DNA from: Chara braunii
Lineage: Eukaryota; Streptophyta; Charophyceae; Charales; Characeae
Length of the DNA: 52,994 nt
Direction of reading: 5' to 3'
Assembly (NCBI GenBank): GCA_003427395.1
Contig: BFEA01000323.1
Span: forward strand, 1,107,119-1,160,112
Shown here: positions 1-12,345 of the stretch, in pieces
How positions within the stretch are numbered: position 1 is the first letter of the stretch
Layout: every line of letters begins with the position of its first letter
Translations under genes and position numbers: made by a program
The notes under the pieces: model-generated
Database searches by the model: none
Told to the model about the DNA's origin: nothing
What the model saw: only the letters and a program-made list of their open reading frames with translations

Positions 1-348
1 GTGTCCCTTATGCAATTACAAAACGCAATTTGAGATACCAGGGCTATTACCCAACTTCAGCTAAGAACAATTGAGAAACGTTGCAGAACTCAAAGATATT
101 CCTGAACCGCAATATAAAACAACAAGCTAATATTATCCTAGGGCTAATTTTCCATCTAACCCGTTGAACCGATCTCGGCACAAGATTATTCAACTGCCAA
201 TAAACACTCTTGCAGAAATCCCTCCACTTATCTCCTATGGCCGAACCAACAACCGAACGTCTAGGTTGAAACAAGCTAAAACTGCAGAACCTAATAATAC
301 ATGAATCAATTGTCGTTAGAAAACGTCGAAGGCATTAGGTCGTTTTAA

Positions 349-946
349 GTCATCAATACTTGGCCCAGGCTTGCCCAGCTACCGACCACGAAAAACAAAA
401 TAGAGCAAAAATATTTCTAGTCGGATGAATTTGAGCGGTCTTGTGGTGACCCCTCCGTTTCTAAAATTGTGGTTTGTACATGGGCATAACTTTAGAGAAG
501 CAATTAACAGAGCCCTAAATTTTCAGGTTTTTTTCAGGGTCCTTAAAACAAACGTCCCACACCTTTTGAGTCAGACTTGTCACCTATCCATAGAGTGGAA
601 AAAGAAAAAGTCTTAAACCCCAAGGCAAAAGTGTGTTGTCATGCAAAATTCGATCTTTTTAATTTTGAAGATTTTCAGGGTTGGCCAAAACAGTCACCTC
701 AAAGATTCCAACAAATACCAAACTCAGCAAACACAGACCTTGACAAAAAATAAACAGGGAACCCCCCCGCCCCCAAAAAAAAATCCCCAAAAAAAACTGA
801 AAACAATTATCTTTAAAACAAGGCAAAAGAAACTGACAAAAAATAAACAAGGCCCAAATGCACTTTTTAGTGCTGGGGGGGTTAACCAGGGCTGAAAAGT
901 GGGGTCCCTATTAACTGCGTGTGTGACCTTAGGAAGTATTGGTGGT
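349..946. mobile_element. Possible decayed TTAA-flanked non-autonomous DNA element
   Basis: TTAA stands on both sides (345-348 and 947-950). The ends, GTCATCAATACTT and AAGTATTGGTGGT, form an imperfect inverted repeat (about 10 of 15 positions). The right end closely resembles the right end of the clearer element at 17640-18494. The interior is non-coding and low in complexity; GACAAAAAATAAACA occurs twice about 95 bases apart, and there is a C- and A-rich tract near 760-800. The two short frames inside (425-616 and 641-895) resemble no protein. The arrangement could be coincidence, because TTAA is common in AT-rich DNA. Confidence 0.3.
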
Positions 947-950
947 TTAA

Positions 951-2510
951 ACCATCATATATCATTGCTCGTTTTTTGTTTCTTGACCGCCTTGCATCTA
1001 GTATCCACTTGAATTGAGCGTCGTAAGATAAAAGGGAAGATATTCCTTAATTGCTTGTTTCACCTGTTATTTCCTTTGAACAATTGAGCATTCCAACTTT
1101 GCCAGATGATAGGAAAAAAAATTGTTATGAACTTGAGTTTTTGTTGAAATCGTCTGGCAGTTCTCCTAGCAAGCACCACATTTTGTCCCAGGGGAAGGCT
1201 CGCCCCGAGATACGGGCCCAGTTTCTTACCCACCAAGTACAAATTCGATTGGAAGCCGATTGGTGTTTAGTACCACCAGAGATGAATTGTGGACCCGAAA
1301 GCTCATTCGTAACAGAGACTTTTCAATCAATATTTATACCATTCAACCAGCCAGACTGCAGACGGAGTGAAGACTATAGAAACCAACCAGAGCAATGAAG
1401 CATGATATGAGTTTGATTTATTCCATCACAAAGTTAAAGCACGGTCGATTGCAGTAGGGTTCGATTCCAAAAGTTAAAACCAGCATGCTTGAGCTTACCA
1501 ATAGGCATCTCAGTGGTTGGTTATTCACATATCCGAATGTAAGGGAGTACTCAAATACGTTTAGGTATGCACCTTGCTTGTCTGCAACTGAACACTCCCA
1601 TGAATATGGATCGAGCTTTAGTTTAGTTACTGACTGACCCTGTCCAAATAGTTTGTAGCAGATTACCTCGCAATTCGATATCTGTATTAAAACCCAAACC
1701 TAACGTAATATCTTGCTCATTGGCGGCTGACTATTTTCTCCGTTCTCTGTAAGTGCTTGTGGACGGAGGGTTGAAAAACTATGGGAGTGGCGTCGACCAT
1801 CCCCTTCATACTTCACGAGTTTCCAACATTGATCTTACAAGTGCATTCCATCCAAATACTATGTAGGGAAAGATCAAAGGATGCAGAGAATAATATATCT
1901 TTCCAGTTTGAAGGGATGACATTTATCAGAGATTATTCGTTTCCCCTAAATGTCAAACCTACTCGAGGATCCTCCTGAAATCTTGATCAGAAGTTCAATT
2001 TCCTAGGAAGTCATCCTATATATCCCCAATCCTAAGCACTAATTTTTCGATTCAAGACCAACTAAAATTGGACTGAGCCGCATGAACAAAAGATCAAGTA
2101 TCATTTGTGGAGCGAATCCCAAGATTTTCAAACAAAGATTGCAAGAGAACCTCCGCTTTAATAACCAGCTCCAAGATGGGGATTTAAAGCACCACTCCAT
2201 GTCATACATCGGTCGTAGGCCCCTTTGGAGCCCACCCTTCACCAATGTATTTTATCAACGGCATGTGAGCCTCCGAAATTTCCAGAGAGACTCGAACGGA
2301 TTTTCAACTTGGTTGGGGCCATGTACGGGTGGTTTAATCCATCTACGTTGATAGGAGTACAACATCAGGCGTATTCACAAGTCCTTGGTTCTCTAGATGT
2401 TCTATTTGCGGGACAACATATATTGTGTCAGGTAGATCTAATGGTGACTAGAATAATCCATGCTCTACCATTTTTTGTGCAATAGGATAAAGCATACCTA
2501 GGCTCTAGAA
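951..2510. other. No recognisable gene
   Basis: Mixed-composition DNA. The longest frame (1051-1398 +, 115 codons) has no family resemblance, no splice-flanked continuation and competing open frames on the other strand. GGTTCGATTCC near 1457 looks like a tRNA B box, but no A box or cloverleaf accompanies it. Confidence 0.5.
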
Positions 2511-2520
2511 ATTCATCACC

Positions 2521-2950
2521 AAATCCTCCAACATGAACAACAGGGTTCATATGTTCCCCAATCTATTACACTGACCCCTATTCAAGAATTAAAAGCGCAA
2601 TTATTGAAGTTTACACAAAAAAATGGTTTGGTCACATAATCCCAAAAAAATTGTCTAGACATTTAATAAAAGGTTATATGGACTCGGCCTTCTTTACCCT
2701 AGCGAAGACCAGAGCAGGTCGTGAAATTGAACATAAAATCCTCCAATATGAACAACAAGATCTAGATTATCCTCATTCTATTATACTAACTCTTATTCAA
2801 AAACTGAAAACACAACTGTTGTAGTTCGCACATAAAAGATGGCAAGGCCATATAATCCGAGGAAAATTGTGCAGACATTTAGCAAAAGGTCACGTGGACT
2901 AGACCTTCTTTAAAGCCCTGATAAAGGTCGGGGTTGGTCGGTCCACGATA
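2521..2950. repeat. Two-copy direct repeat, period about 215 bp
   Basis: AAATCCTCCAACATGAACAA at 2521 recurs with one change from 2736. ATTGTCTAGACATTTA near 2650 recurs as ATTGTGCAGACATTT near 2866. The copies are diverged and full of stops in every frame. They may descend from an old coding duplication, but no family is recognisable. Confidence 0.7.
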
Positions 2951-2959
2951 GAAGCCCGA

Positions 2960-4556
2960 ACCTCGGTTGGCCTTTGCTAGGGTCAGAGCAAATAAACTTG
3001 AGTCCATTTGATTGTTAGATGTCTAAAAACAACAATTGTGTAAGCTATTTTTTGGCAAAACATTCATGAAATTGAGAGTATGGCGTTCTGAAAATACCCT
3101 ACCCCCTCGATGTATGAGAACTTAGATGAAGTTCATATACATCTAAGGGGTCCAACATTTTCTGGCAGTGTTGTCCTGCCACTATGGACTAGATACTGAC
3201 TCAACTCCTTGTTGCAACAAGTTCATAGTAACAGAGAATGAGGAACCATTCGATCGGCGATGAATCTTAGGAACATTCGGGTGACAATGACTAGGAAAAT
3301 GGGTATTGTAGATGAAGCATCAATTGGATAGGGAACACAGATGAGGGGATAATAAGAATCTTGGAGCATTGTTATACAAATGAGTGGTCCAACAGACGGA
3401 GCTGCGATAAAGTTCTTTTTGTAGTAAAACGAACAGCAAGATCATGTGAACGCAACGCTTGCATGAATTTAATAAGGAAGAGATTTTTTGGCAATGGGTT
3501 CAGAGTTTGCAGCAAGATCGGTGGAGGGAGGGGGAATGGGTCGTCCAAAAGGAGGGGGGCAAAAAAAAAAATTAATTAGCAAAACTAATAGGGGAAAGAA
3601 AAATACAAATTATACATTTTTTGTCTAGATTCTTTTAAAAAGGATTTACCAAGTAAAATTCTACATCATGTTGCATACCCACTTAAATTCTACATCTCTA
3701 ACTCTACGAACAAATAATTATTTATCCTTCTCATATTCCTTGCATGATCATCGCGATCCATCTGACTATAGGTCAATTGTTTCTCTCTTATCCATACCTA
3801 ATTAGATTCCAAGAGGAGTAAATTTTGTTATGATATATTCATGATTTAACTATATTAATTTTCTGTCAACCTAATACCTCGTATATTGCATATTGAAAAA
3901 TGATAGTTTAAGTTATCTAATAGTTTCACAGTCCCAAGTTGCAGGTAACACTGTTAATGAGGCACTACTTTAGTATTTCCTCTGCCTTAAAACCCTACTT
4001 TCGGTTGGCAGTGTTATTGTCGCACATATGTAGTACAACCTTTTAAAGTCAGATGGACTTGTTGTGATCCTCAACTTCCTCATATATATCACAAATAGTA
4101 CATCTTTGCGATATCCTAGTGATACAAAATAAGGGTTGCATGCATTATAGGTTTTAATCCAACATTTTACGATATGAGTTGACAATCGTTATACAATACT
4201 TGTATGAAGTTTATTTTATATGTCAAAAGTTGGTAATGTTTTGATATCGGATTAAACCACATGAACCACAATTATAACAGTATGAACGGTAATCAAAATA
4301 TTAGTAGGGTCATTATAGAGGAGGATTTGTTGAAATGACATTGTTGAATTCGTCTTTTTATTTACATCTGAAGAATTTACTGAAATTGTATTAGTTAATT
4401 TTGATATTGGCATTACTTAACACAATTGTATCGTAGTAAACTTTCAGTATGTACTTTCTATGGGAAGTCATATTCGCTTGATTTGCAAATATTATTGTAG
4501 GATAAAGTTAGTAGGTAAAATGTTTAATTAACTTCGATGTTTACAAACTTTATCAT
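2960..4556. other. AT-rich DNA, no recognisable gene
   Basis: No open frame beyond about 72 codons, no recognisable motif and no clear repeat shared with the rest of the window. A short G-rich then A-rich tract lies near 3520-3575. Confidence 0.5.
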
Positions 4557-4558
4557 TT

Positions 4559-4582
4559 TTATATATATATATGATATATATG

Positions 4583-4620
<38 letters not shown>

Positions 4621-4621
4621 T
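4559..4621. repeat. (AT)n microsatellite
   Basis: About 60 bases of alternating A and T, broken by two TGAT interruptions and one TACAT. Confidence 0.95.
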
Positions 4622-7600
4622 GATTAGTTACACTTTCTTTCCTATGTACGCAACGTGATAAGTTTTGTGATTCAAGTCCTTGAATATAGGTTCGTTTCTC
4701 TTTGCTTGTAAATGCAAATTGTAATGGGTACTACGAACCTTCAACCCCATTCAAAAATCCAAAGAATATAATATTTTTTGGGTTTTTTTAATGTTTTTCG
4801 TGTTGAATTAAATACGAAATGCACTTATGATTTTGTTATCACTTTGTGATATATTTTCTCCAATATCCTAGTCTGTACGATTTTTAATGGTTTATATAAG
4901 GGAACGCATTGTATGATCTTGTAATGAATCGATCTTGCCGAACATGTCTTGACAATTATTCCTTTAACGTCCAACATTTACAAATATTTCATTTAAGTAT
5001 ATATCAAAGACACTGTTGGGGTTAAATCGATGTCTTATTATTCTCATTGATACATTTTCACAACGAGGTTGAATTCTTGCACAAAGTTTTTCACTATGAG
5101 TATCTCCAACGACGTTAAATAAGTCGTGTTCATCTTCAAACATCAATCTTAAACTCTATACTTCGTTTTTTACGTTCATGTAATATTTTTTAATTTAGAA
5201 GTAAAAATATATCATTGATATAAACTCACATATCTTAGTTACATTAACCTTACAGTTAGTAATGTCAATCACATTGTTATCTCTGTATTGCAAATAACTC
5301 AAACGCATGAAATCTTCGTTTTGCACACCCTGGCGGACGACGTTACCACAAAGAAATAACATCGATATTATATTTATAATATGTATGTTGGCACTATGAC
5401 AAACAGCGAGAATAGACAAGATGTGAAGTGTATGTCACTTCGCATATATCTTTAAGTTTTAAATTCGTTATTTAAATTTTTTATGAATTTGAACCCGACT
5501 TACTATCCACATATACACCCGCAACATGCTTGAGACGTTGACAATAACTTATAGTACGAAATGAGACCGAGTTCAAGTATCAAGTTTGATATCATTACCT
5601 TACCTTCTACTTCACCGAAATCATTTTTTGAGTTTCACATACTGCTTTCAAACATGGTCTATCATTAGGTATACCAAGAACGTGTAACGCATACCCTTGG
5701 CCTAAACGAACTTGAAATAGTGTGACATAGTTTGAAAAAGTTGCCCTGCAATCGAGATTTACAACTTGGGCACACTCAACAATTTTCTGCATCACATCAA
5801 TGGTTGCATCTTGAATTTAATATTTTCAACGCTACGTGACATCTATATAAGAAATTTGATTTTTCATAGGATGAATAATTTTATGCATTTTCACTTCATT
5901 TTAAAAAAAAATCTTTTTTTGTAAAGAGTGCTATACTTAATTCTGAAATGAGACTCAATACAAATTATTACTTTTAAAATGCATGCTACAACTTGAGTTT
6001 TTTGTCTTTCGTAAAGCGAAGTGAAAATTAAGTCTTTGTGACATCCGAAGTTACGTTCAATCCTTTTCATGGTTGCACCCGCAAATAAAAATTTGATCGC
6101 ACCTGCAAATAAAAAATTGGAACATAAATACTTGTTTTTTTTTCATCCAAAGCGATACTATTTCATTTTTTTATAGTTCATACAAACCAAATAAAAGTGT
6201 AAAACATCCGAACTTAAAATAAAAAAGGAGCACGACGTATGCACAACCAATCGTTGTTCAAAATTATGATAGTTACTTTACCAAAAACGATTGACTAATA
6301 TAAAATATTAAAAAACAACTTATATTATACCAACCATACAATTTTGATATTTATAAAAGTCATACAAACATGTATGAAGTCTTTTGGATCTAAGCAATTA
6401 TAACTGTTATATAAGGAAGGTTTGATATTTGCACGTTTAAGGTATTTTTGCCCATCTTATTGTGAGTAGTCACAATTGTTCAATACGTCTGCAACAAGTT
6501 CTCTGAAGCTTAAAGAAAATATATTGTTGAAGTTGAGAACTTGCCGTGTGTTTCCGATGTTCTAATACAAATGATACCTTAAGGCAATGTATCTTTTGAC
6601 CATTTTGAATGAATCAACCAAGTCAGTTAAGTTTGAAAATGCTTACTTTATAGAAGTTAATGAAGTAACTCTTATGAGGGGCATGCACCCAAAAACATCA
6701 TGTATATCTGGTAGGATGATTTAGAGATATCCGTCATTTCCCTCCTTTGCACTTTGTAGCATTTAGTAAACTTTGTTGGTATCCCATTTCTTAACATAGT
6801 CTTTCCTTTGGTTAGTATACTCAATTCCTCATATATGCTCGGGTCCTTTCTCGCAAAAAAAAAATCAGGTATTTGCAGTGGTCTTCACTAATGAAACGAG
6901 CAAATGCATATGTTTGTGTTGATAGATCTAGGGAAACATCTCCTAATGAAATCATATTTCCCCCCATAAGAACATCATAATTTGAGGACTCAATCATAGT
7001 GGTGTTGAGTTTACCAATGGATTGAAGACTTGATGGGTAGATCACTCGTGTCTATTGGTGGGGCGCAACACCTGTTGGAAACGAGGTTTAAAATCTCTTA
7101 CAAGGCTGCATTATCTGGTGGCATTTCATGTGTCCGGGCAAAACACTCCCTCTTACTTAGTCTTGTCACTAACCACTAGCATCCATCCTACTCTCCCTTT
7201 GTTATGTCGATGTTGAGTCTCTTCTTTACTTAGTACATTATAATTGCCTTGTGCTTATATTGTGTCTTACTTGTCATTGGACTGCCATCATTTTCACATA
7301 CACCATATTTCTCGTGCCCCCTCCTCATTGTCCGTTGTGATATGTTTATCCTCGCTTTATCCAAATTATTTGTCTTTTTCCTCCTTTATTTTATTTCTTA
7401 TCTTGCCACCTTTAACCATTGCTTTTGATTTATTTCGGAATGAGAGGTATACGACAAGGGACACTCTTGGTACTAATCCGAGTACAACAGGGCTTGCAGG
7501 GGGCCTATAAGGTGGGGATGACAATAAACCAGGGAGGGGTGACTGAGATGTTGAGAAGCGTGATAAAGGTTGGTGAAACCAAAGTTTTTCCTCTTATCTT

Positions 7601-8898
7601 CATTTTTTCCAGATCACGTGAGAATCAATCGATTTTGCTATTATTTTTCGTGGTCCAAACCATGTTTTTGTGAATTTTTGTTTTTGATCTAAAATATTTT
7701 TTACTCTTTTATTTGTAATTTGTCATTTTGTTTGTCTATGTATTTGAGTGTCTTCCTCCGGCCTTTATAGATGCTCTTAATTATTGGTTGAGGGTATCCT
7801 ATTATGTGGTCTTTTGCTTGTACAAACCAGAACTTTATTACCTATGCTCATACGAATAGTGAGTTTTCCGTGTGATCATAAAAACTTCAGTTTTTTAATG
7901 ATGAACAAATATAGGATACCATGGGGCATGCCGGTAGTCTATGATACGCAACCGCATGCCTCTAGTATTATTTGTACCAGTAGAGAAACACTTATGAGAG
8001 TAGGGATTGTTGATGATGATTCTAGGCGAGGGGGTAGAATCACATGATGAAACCAGAATTCCCTATGTCCGTCACCAGAATATTCCTGCAATCGAGATGA
8101 GAGAAAACATAATATTAGAAATAATTAAAAAAGGATCTATATTTGAAAAGCGTCCCTCTACTCGGAATGACTTATGTGACAAGGAAAGCAGCGTGCTTAG
8201 GTCAAACTTTGACACTCCAATCATCACTCTTCCCAATTGGTATCTTTGCTATCGGATGGTGAGTGGCATAAAGATACCACGATTCGAAAGTCGGTGGAAA
8301 GGGGTACCTGGGAGGGGGTTCGCGGGCTGGGAGCATGTATGCTCGGGGAGCCGAACCGCACCTTGATATCCCAATACCATATACGTCGCCACGAAGATGA
8401 GTTATCTACTTTGCAACAGTGTCAATTAAATCAAAGATTTTATTTTGTATGCATAACAGACCACGACAAAAGTGTGAGGTCTGTGCAGGGGAAAATTACA
8501 TGTGTGGAATAAGAAAGTCAATCATGATAAACCTTCCATACAAAAATTACAGGTCTTGGACGTATTATAGAAATATATGTGGTCTGTGCGCAATAACCAT
8601 CTTCTCACTCTTTTGTTGTAACAGAGCGAGTCCTCATCAATGACGAGGAATATGGTGATTCGACCTGAGCCTCGAGCACAGGCAATTGGTGCTCGAAGGT
8701 CGAGGACATAGGCTTCATGCACACCGAGAGCAACTGGTTAAAAATTTTGATAAAGTGATAAAAACCAGATTTGCAAAAAAAAAAAGACAAAAGGGTTGTC
8801 ACAAACATGATGACGAACAAACGAAAATGAAACTTTCTAAGTTCCAACACATATCAATTATCATATGTGCAGAATCAACAACTTAATGCCCCGAACAT
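4622..8898. other. AT-rich DNA, no recognisable gene
   Basis: Only short frames, the largest 119 codons at 8007-8366 on the plus strand and overlapped by other open frames. None shows a domain or motif I can name. Composition resembles old decayed transposon or intergenic DNA. A short (AC)n run lies at 8899-8912, just beyond this stretch. Confidence 0.5.
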
Positions 8899-9029
8899 AC
8901 ACACACACACACCATCGTTGAGTTCTACAAGAGGAAGAGTGTAGCGAAATCATCATATATAACCATTCACATTTACATAAAGTACGATGAATGAGCGCAT
9001 CGTGACACACTCTCATACACATTCATGCA

Positions 9030-9265
9030 ATGCTTCCCGCTGTCGGTGCGAGTACCCTTACAAGGGTACCCGCCCTGGTTTTTGCAAGCGACAGAAATAG
9101 TTGGTTCAAAGTTTAAGTATACCGCGCTAGGCGGGGCCGCGTCTGTAATTCACGTTGACTGGATGGTTGGCTAGGGTAAAGAGTGTGTGGGCGCGCATGT
9201 TTGAGGCGCGCGTGATTGCGTTTCTAGCGTTGATTACAAAGCCGGCGTGGACGCCGGTCGATTTG
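9030..9265 (-). repeat. Segment K, inverted copy
   Basis: The reverse complement of this stretch matches 12150-12345. Shared landmarks, in order, are ATCACGCGC, CAGTCAACGT, GCGGTAT, CTTGCAAAAACC or its variant, and GGGTACCCTTGTAAGGGTA. The outer end carries the palindromic core ACCCTTACAAGGGT. With the 12.2-kb copy it brackets about 3 kb of GC-rich repeats. Confidence 0.5.
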
Positions 9266-12149
9266 TTTCTATTTTTTTTATTTTTATTTTTATTTTTGTT
9301 TATTCTTGATTAAACTAGGGCGTGGGGGATATCGTTCGTTGATTGGTACGTTCGACCGAGACGCGCGAGCGGAAAACGACCTCGAGGACGACTTCGACGG
9401 CGGTGACGCCAACAACGGTGTGACTGCGGTAGGTCTTGGCACGCGGGGTGGCGCGAGGGGCGGTTGTGGTACAACTTGGTAAGTCAGCGCAGACGCTGGG
9501 CGGCCGCGCGCACGGTTATAAGCCGGGAGGAGGCTCACGCCAATTTCCCTGACCCCGAGTGCAGCGCTGCACCGCCTCATATGGCACTCCGCGGATGTGG
9601 GTCCCAGGCTTGGGCATAGCCCTATAGGCTACGACATTGGGTGGATGTTACGGAGGTTCGGGGATCGAGGCCAGCAGGCGTCGGCGCAGCAGCAGCAGAG
9701 CAGCGTGGAGCAAAACCTGAGGGGTTGAGGCCCCGACGGGGCTATCCCCCTCGGTTTTGTTAGTGGGCGAGGCGGCGGGCCCGATCCATGGGGAAAGCGA
9801 GGTACTCGTAGTTCCTCCCCCTTTTTTTTTCGGGTTCTATCTATTTATTAACCCTTTATTTTCCTTATACCTTTTGTCATTTCCCCCCCCCCGGTTCGCG
9901 TCCCGCCTCGGACGCAGTACCGGGGTTGATATAAGGTCGCTTGGGATGTGTCGTATCCGCAAGGTTGCCAGAAGTGCAATTACAAACTGTTTTGGTGGTC
10001 GTGCCGGGGCCGCGCCCCGTTTGCCTGGAGACGCGGGGCCGTGGGTACTTCCAGGGCCTGAGGGCCGAGCTCAGTGGGTACACCAGTGAACTGTTGAAAT
10101 ACAGGCCCCTGTTCGAACCGAGATGATGGAGCCTGATCTGTAAAGACAGGTATTCAAAATTGCCTGGGACCGGGGCAGGCTGACCCCGTAACCTCGGTGC
10201 TGGCCTTTGGGAAAGCAGTGGGGCGTCGCCCCGCCCCGTCCTTTGGGACATCTGTTGAAATTGGAATGATACAGCGGAGATTAGAGCGGCCCCGCGTGAG
10301 TTTGAAAAATATAAAGCGGGAGGAGCGCCAGGTCGTTTATTTATGTTGTCCTCCGTTCTCACGGGCTCGTCGCAACCGAGCACGATATCGACCGTGCAGT
10401 GACGCCGGGGCTGATGTCAACAGGCGATAGGAGGAGGCAAGAGAAAGCGAGAGTGAACATGGACGTGGGCCCTGCCAGGTTCATTCAGAGCTAGGATGGA
10501 GAGGGAAGAGAGATACGGGGTGTGCGCAGGATGCGTGCCTTACTAGCTCGAGGATGGCGGAGTTAGGCAGGCGCAGTCAGAAAATGAGCAGCGGGCTCGA
10601 GCCTTAGTGGGATCGAGAAAGGGGGGGGTGAACCTTGGCGCAGAATCACGCCGGATACATTCAGCAACCGGTACGAGGATGGCGGATGACAGGCGGAGGG
10701 GGGGCGATTGTGTGAAGGAGTCGGGCGCGAGGGAGAAAGCACAGCGAGCGGGCATACTGTGTAGGGCGGTCGGTAAAGTGGCTGCGTAGCCATAGAGTCG
10801 GGGCCTACGGCACAGAAAGCTGGTGCAGGCTGAAGGCGAAGTGAGGGAGCGGATGAACCTCGACGCCGGTGGCGCCAGGTGCATTCGAAATTGGAGGAGC
10901 AGGGAGTCAAGAGGCAGCAGAAAGGCCAGATGAACCGGGATGAGAAGGTGTATTGGGTGCATGCGGAGGAAGAAGGAGACCAGCGGGGGCGGTGAGAATG
11001 TCGGGCAGGCCACTGCGACGGGTGCGGTCGGACCAGAAGTAGTGGGTGACGAACGCCCGGGCACGGGGAGACAAAGCTGACAGGAAAAGTAAAGGAAAAC
11101 TATCGAAAGGAACGTGGACGCATTTTGCGCCAGGTGCATTCGACGATGCCGGGGAGAGGGGTTATGGCGGAGCAAGGATTGCAGTCCTCGCCCGATCCCT
11201 GAGGGAATCGGGCGAACCGGGGGTGTAGATAGGGGTTTTCGGCAAAGACGAGTCTGATCACGAAGTCAGAAAGGGCGGGGAGTAAGCAAAAGAAGAGGTA
11301 GGGAAGGAATGGGCTGCGAGGAGGCATCGACGAGAGAAGGGAAGAAAGTCTTAGTCCGCCATTCCTGAATGGCAGCAGGCGGGAAGAGAGGCGATCCCGA
11401 GGTTTTGACCCCGGGCGAGTTCAATGACGGGGTTAGATTTAGTGATAGGTTAGTGGATTAGAAGATAGAGAGAAAACGGGGTGCGCCGAGATATGGCGGA
11501 GTGGGGAAAGGAGAAGAGGAAGTGAACGTTTTTGGTCCGTTTCTGAACAGATTTAGGTGAGGGGAGATTCGTTGTACGGGTCTTGGGGGCGGGCGACCCC
11601 GACTATAAGGTTAGATTAGAGAGATAGTTAGTAGGATAAGAGTTAGAAGAAAGAAGACGGCGCAAAGGTAGTGAGGGGGACGACGAGGCGGGAATCTGAA
11701 AAGCAGGTATCTCGCTCGTTCCTTTGTGGAATCGAGCTAGGAGTGGAGTTAATTCAAGGTTCTTGGCCATCATAAATGTGATGACATTGTCTGAGTCCGC
11801 TTTAGGAATGTAGTTCGAGCAACAAGGCTAGTTTGGAGTTGCGCTGGGAGGGAGGGAACTCGAAATGGCAATGTATCTTCCGGGTTCTAGCGAAGCCTCA
11901 TCCGATTCGGCCCGTAATAGCAGCGGGAGGCCGACCGCCGACTGAAGATTTACCCGAGAACTGATGCATGGCCAGCCTACTGATGGAGGTAGCCTCTCTC
12001 CCTATCTCTGCATGCATGGTGGATGCGCGACGTATATCATCACATTCAGGCGTCGTCCTCCGCACATACACATAGGTCACAGGCAAGCCCATTAGTCAAC
12101 GAAACATAATCTATTTTAATCCTAGTTCAAAAAAAAAAAAAAATCTGGC
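9266..12149. repeat. GC-rich degenerate tandem repeats related to segments I and J of the composite repeat
   Basis: The motif GCGCCAGGTGCATTCGA recurs in variants near 10475, 10650, 10870 and 11130. Units near 11420 and 11600 share a TTAGATTTAGTGATAGG-like string and the block around GGATTAGAAGATAGAGAG. Related units lie at 13.1-13.7 kb and 30.3-30.9 kb. Hairpins are described separately. Open frames such as 10543-11175 (minus, 210 codons) are by-products of high GC: several frames on both strands are open at once and the peptides are low in complexity. A run of 14 A begins near 12129. Confidence 0.55.
11189..11214. other. Hairpin in an I-type repeat unit
   Basis: CGCCCGAT (11189-11196) pairs perfectly with ATCGGGCG (11207-11214) around a short spacer. 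Equivalent hairpins with different stem sequences occur near 11711-11740, 13283-13313, 13462-13495, 13631-13660, 30460-30487, 45595-45624 and 45956-45985. Confidence 0.7.
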
Positions 12150-12345
12150 CGGCGACCAATGCCGAAAAAGAAAAGGATCACGCGCACCTTTAGTCTGTGC
12201 GCCGACGCTCTAGTCAGCCACTCAGTCAACGTAAACCACAACCGCAGCTGCGCCTCACGCGGTATTTTAAATCAAACTTATTCTCTGTTGTTGGCGAAAA
12301 CTACGGCGGATACCCTTGTAAGGGTATTCGCAGCCCCTTCGTCCC
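12150..12345 (+). repeat. Segment K, direct copy
   Basis: Partner of the inverted copy at 9030-9265. It ends at GCGGATACCCTTGTAAGGGTATTCGC, of which ACCCTTGTAAGGGT is palindromic. It leads directly into segment J of R1. It may be the outer part of R1 or an independent inverted-repeat element. Confidence 0.45.

Noticed and set aside
1440-1475. tRNA or SINE promoter suggested by GGTTCGATTCC
   Set aside because: No A box at the right distance and no cloverleaf can be drawn.
9877-11327. Long open frames in GC-rich DNA (168 codons at 9877-10383, 210 codons at 10543-11175, both minus)
   Set aside because: Stops are rare in this composition, several frames on both strands are open together, the peptides are low in complexity and the region is a degenerate tandem repeat.
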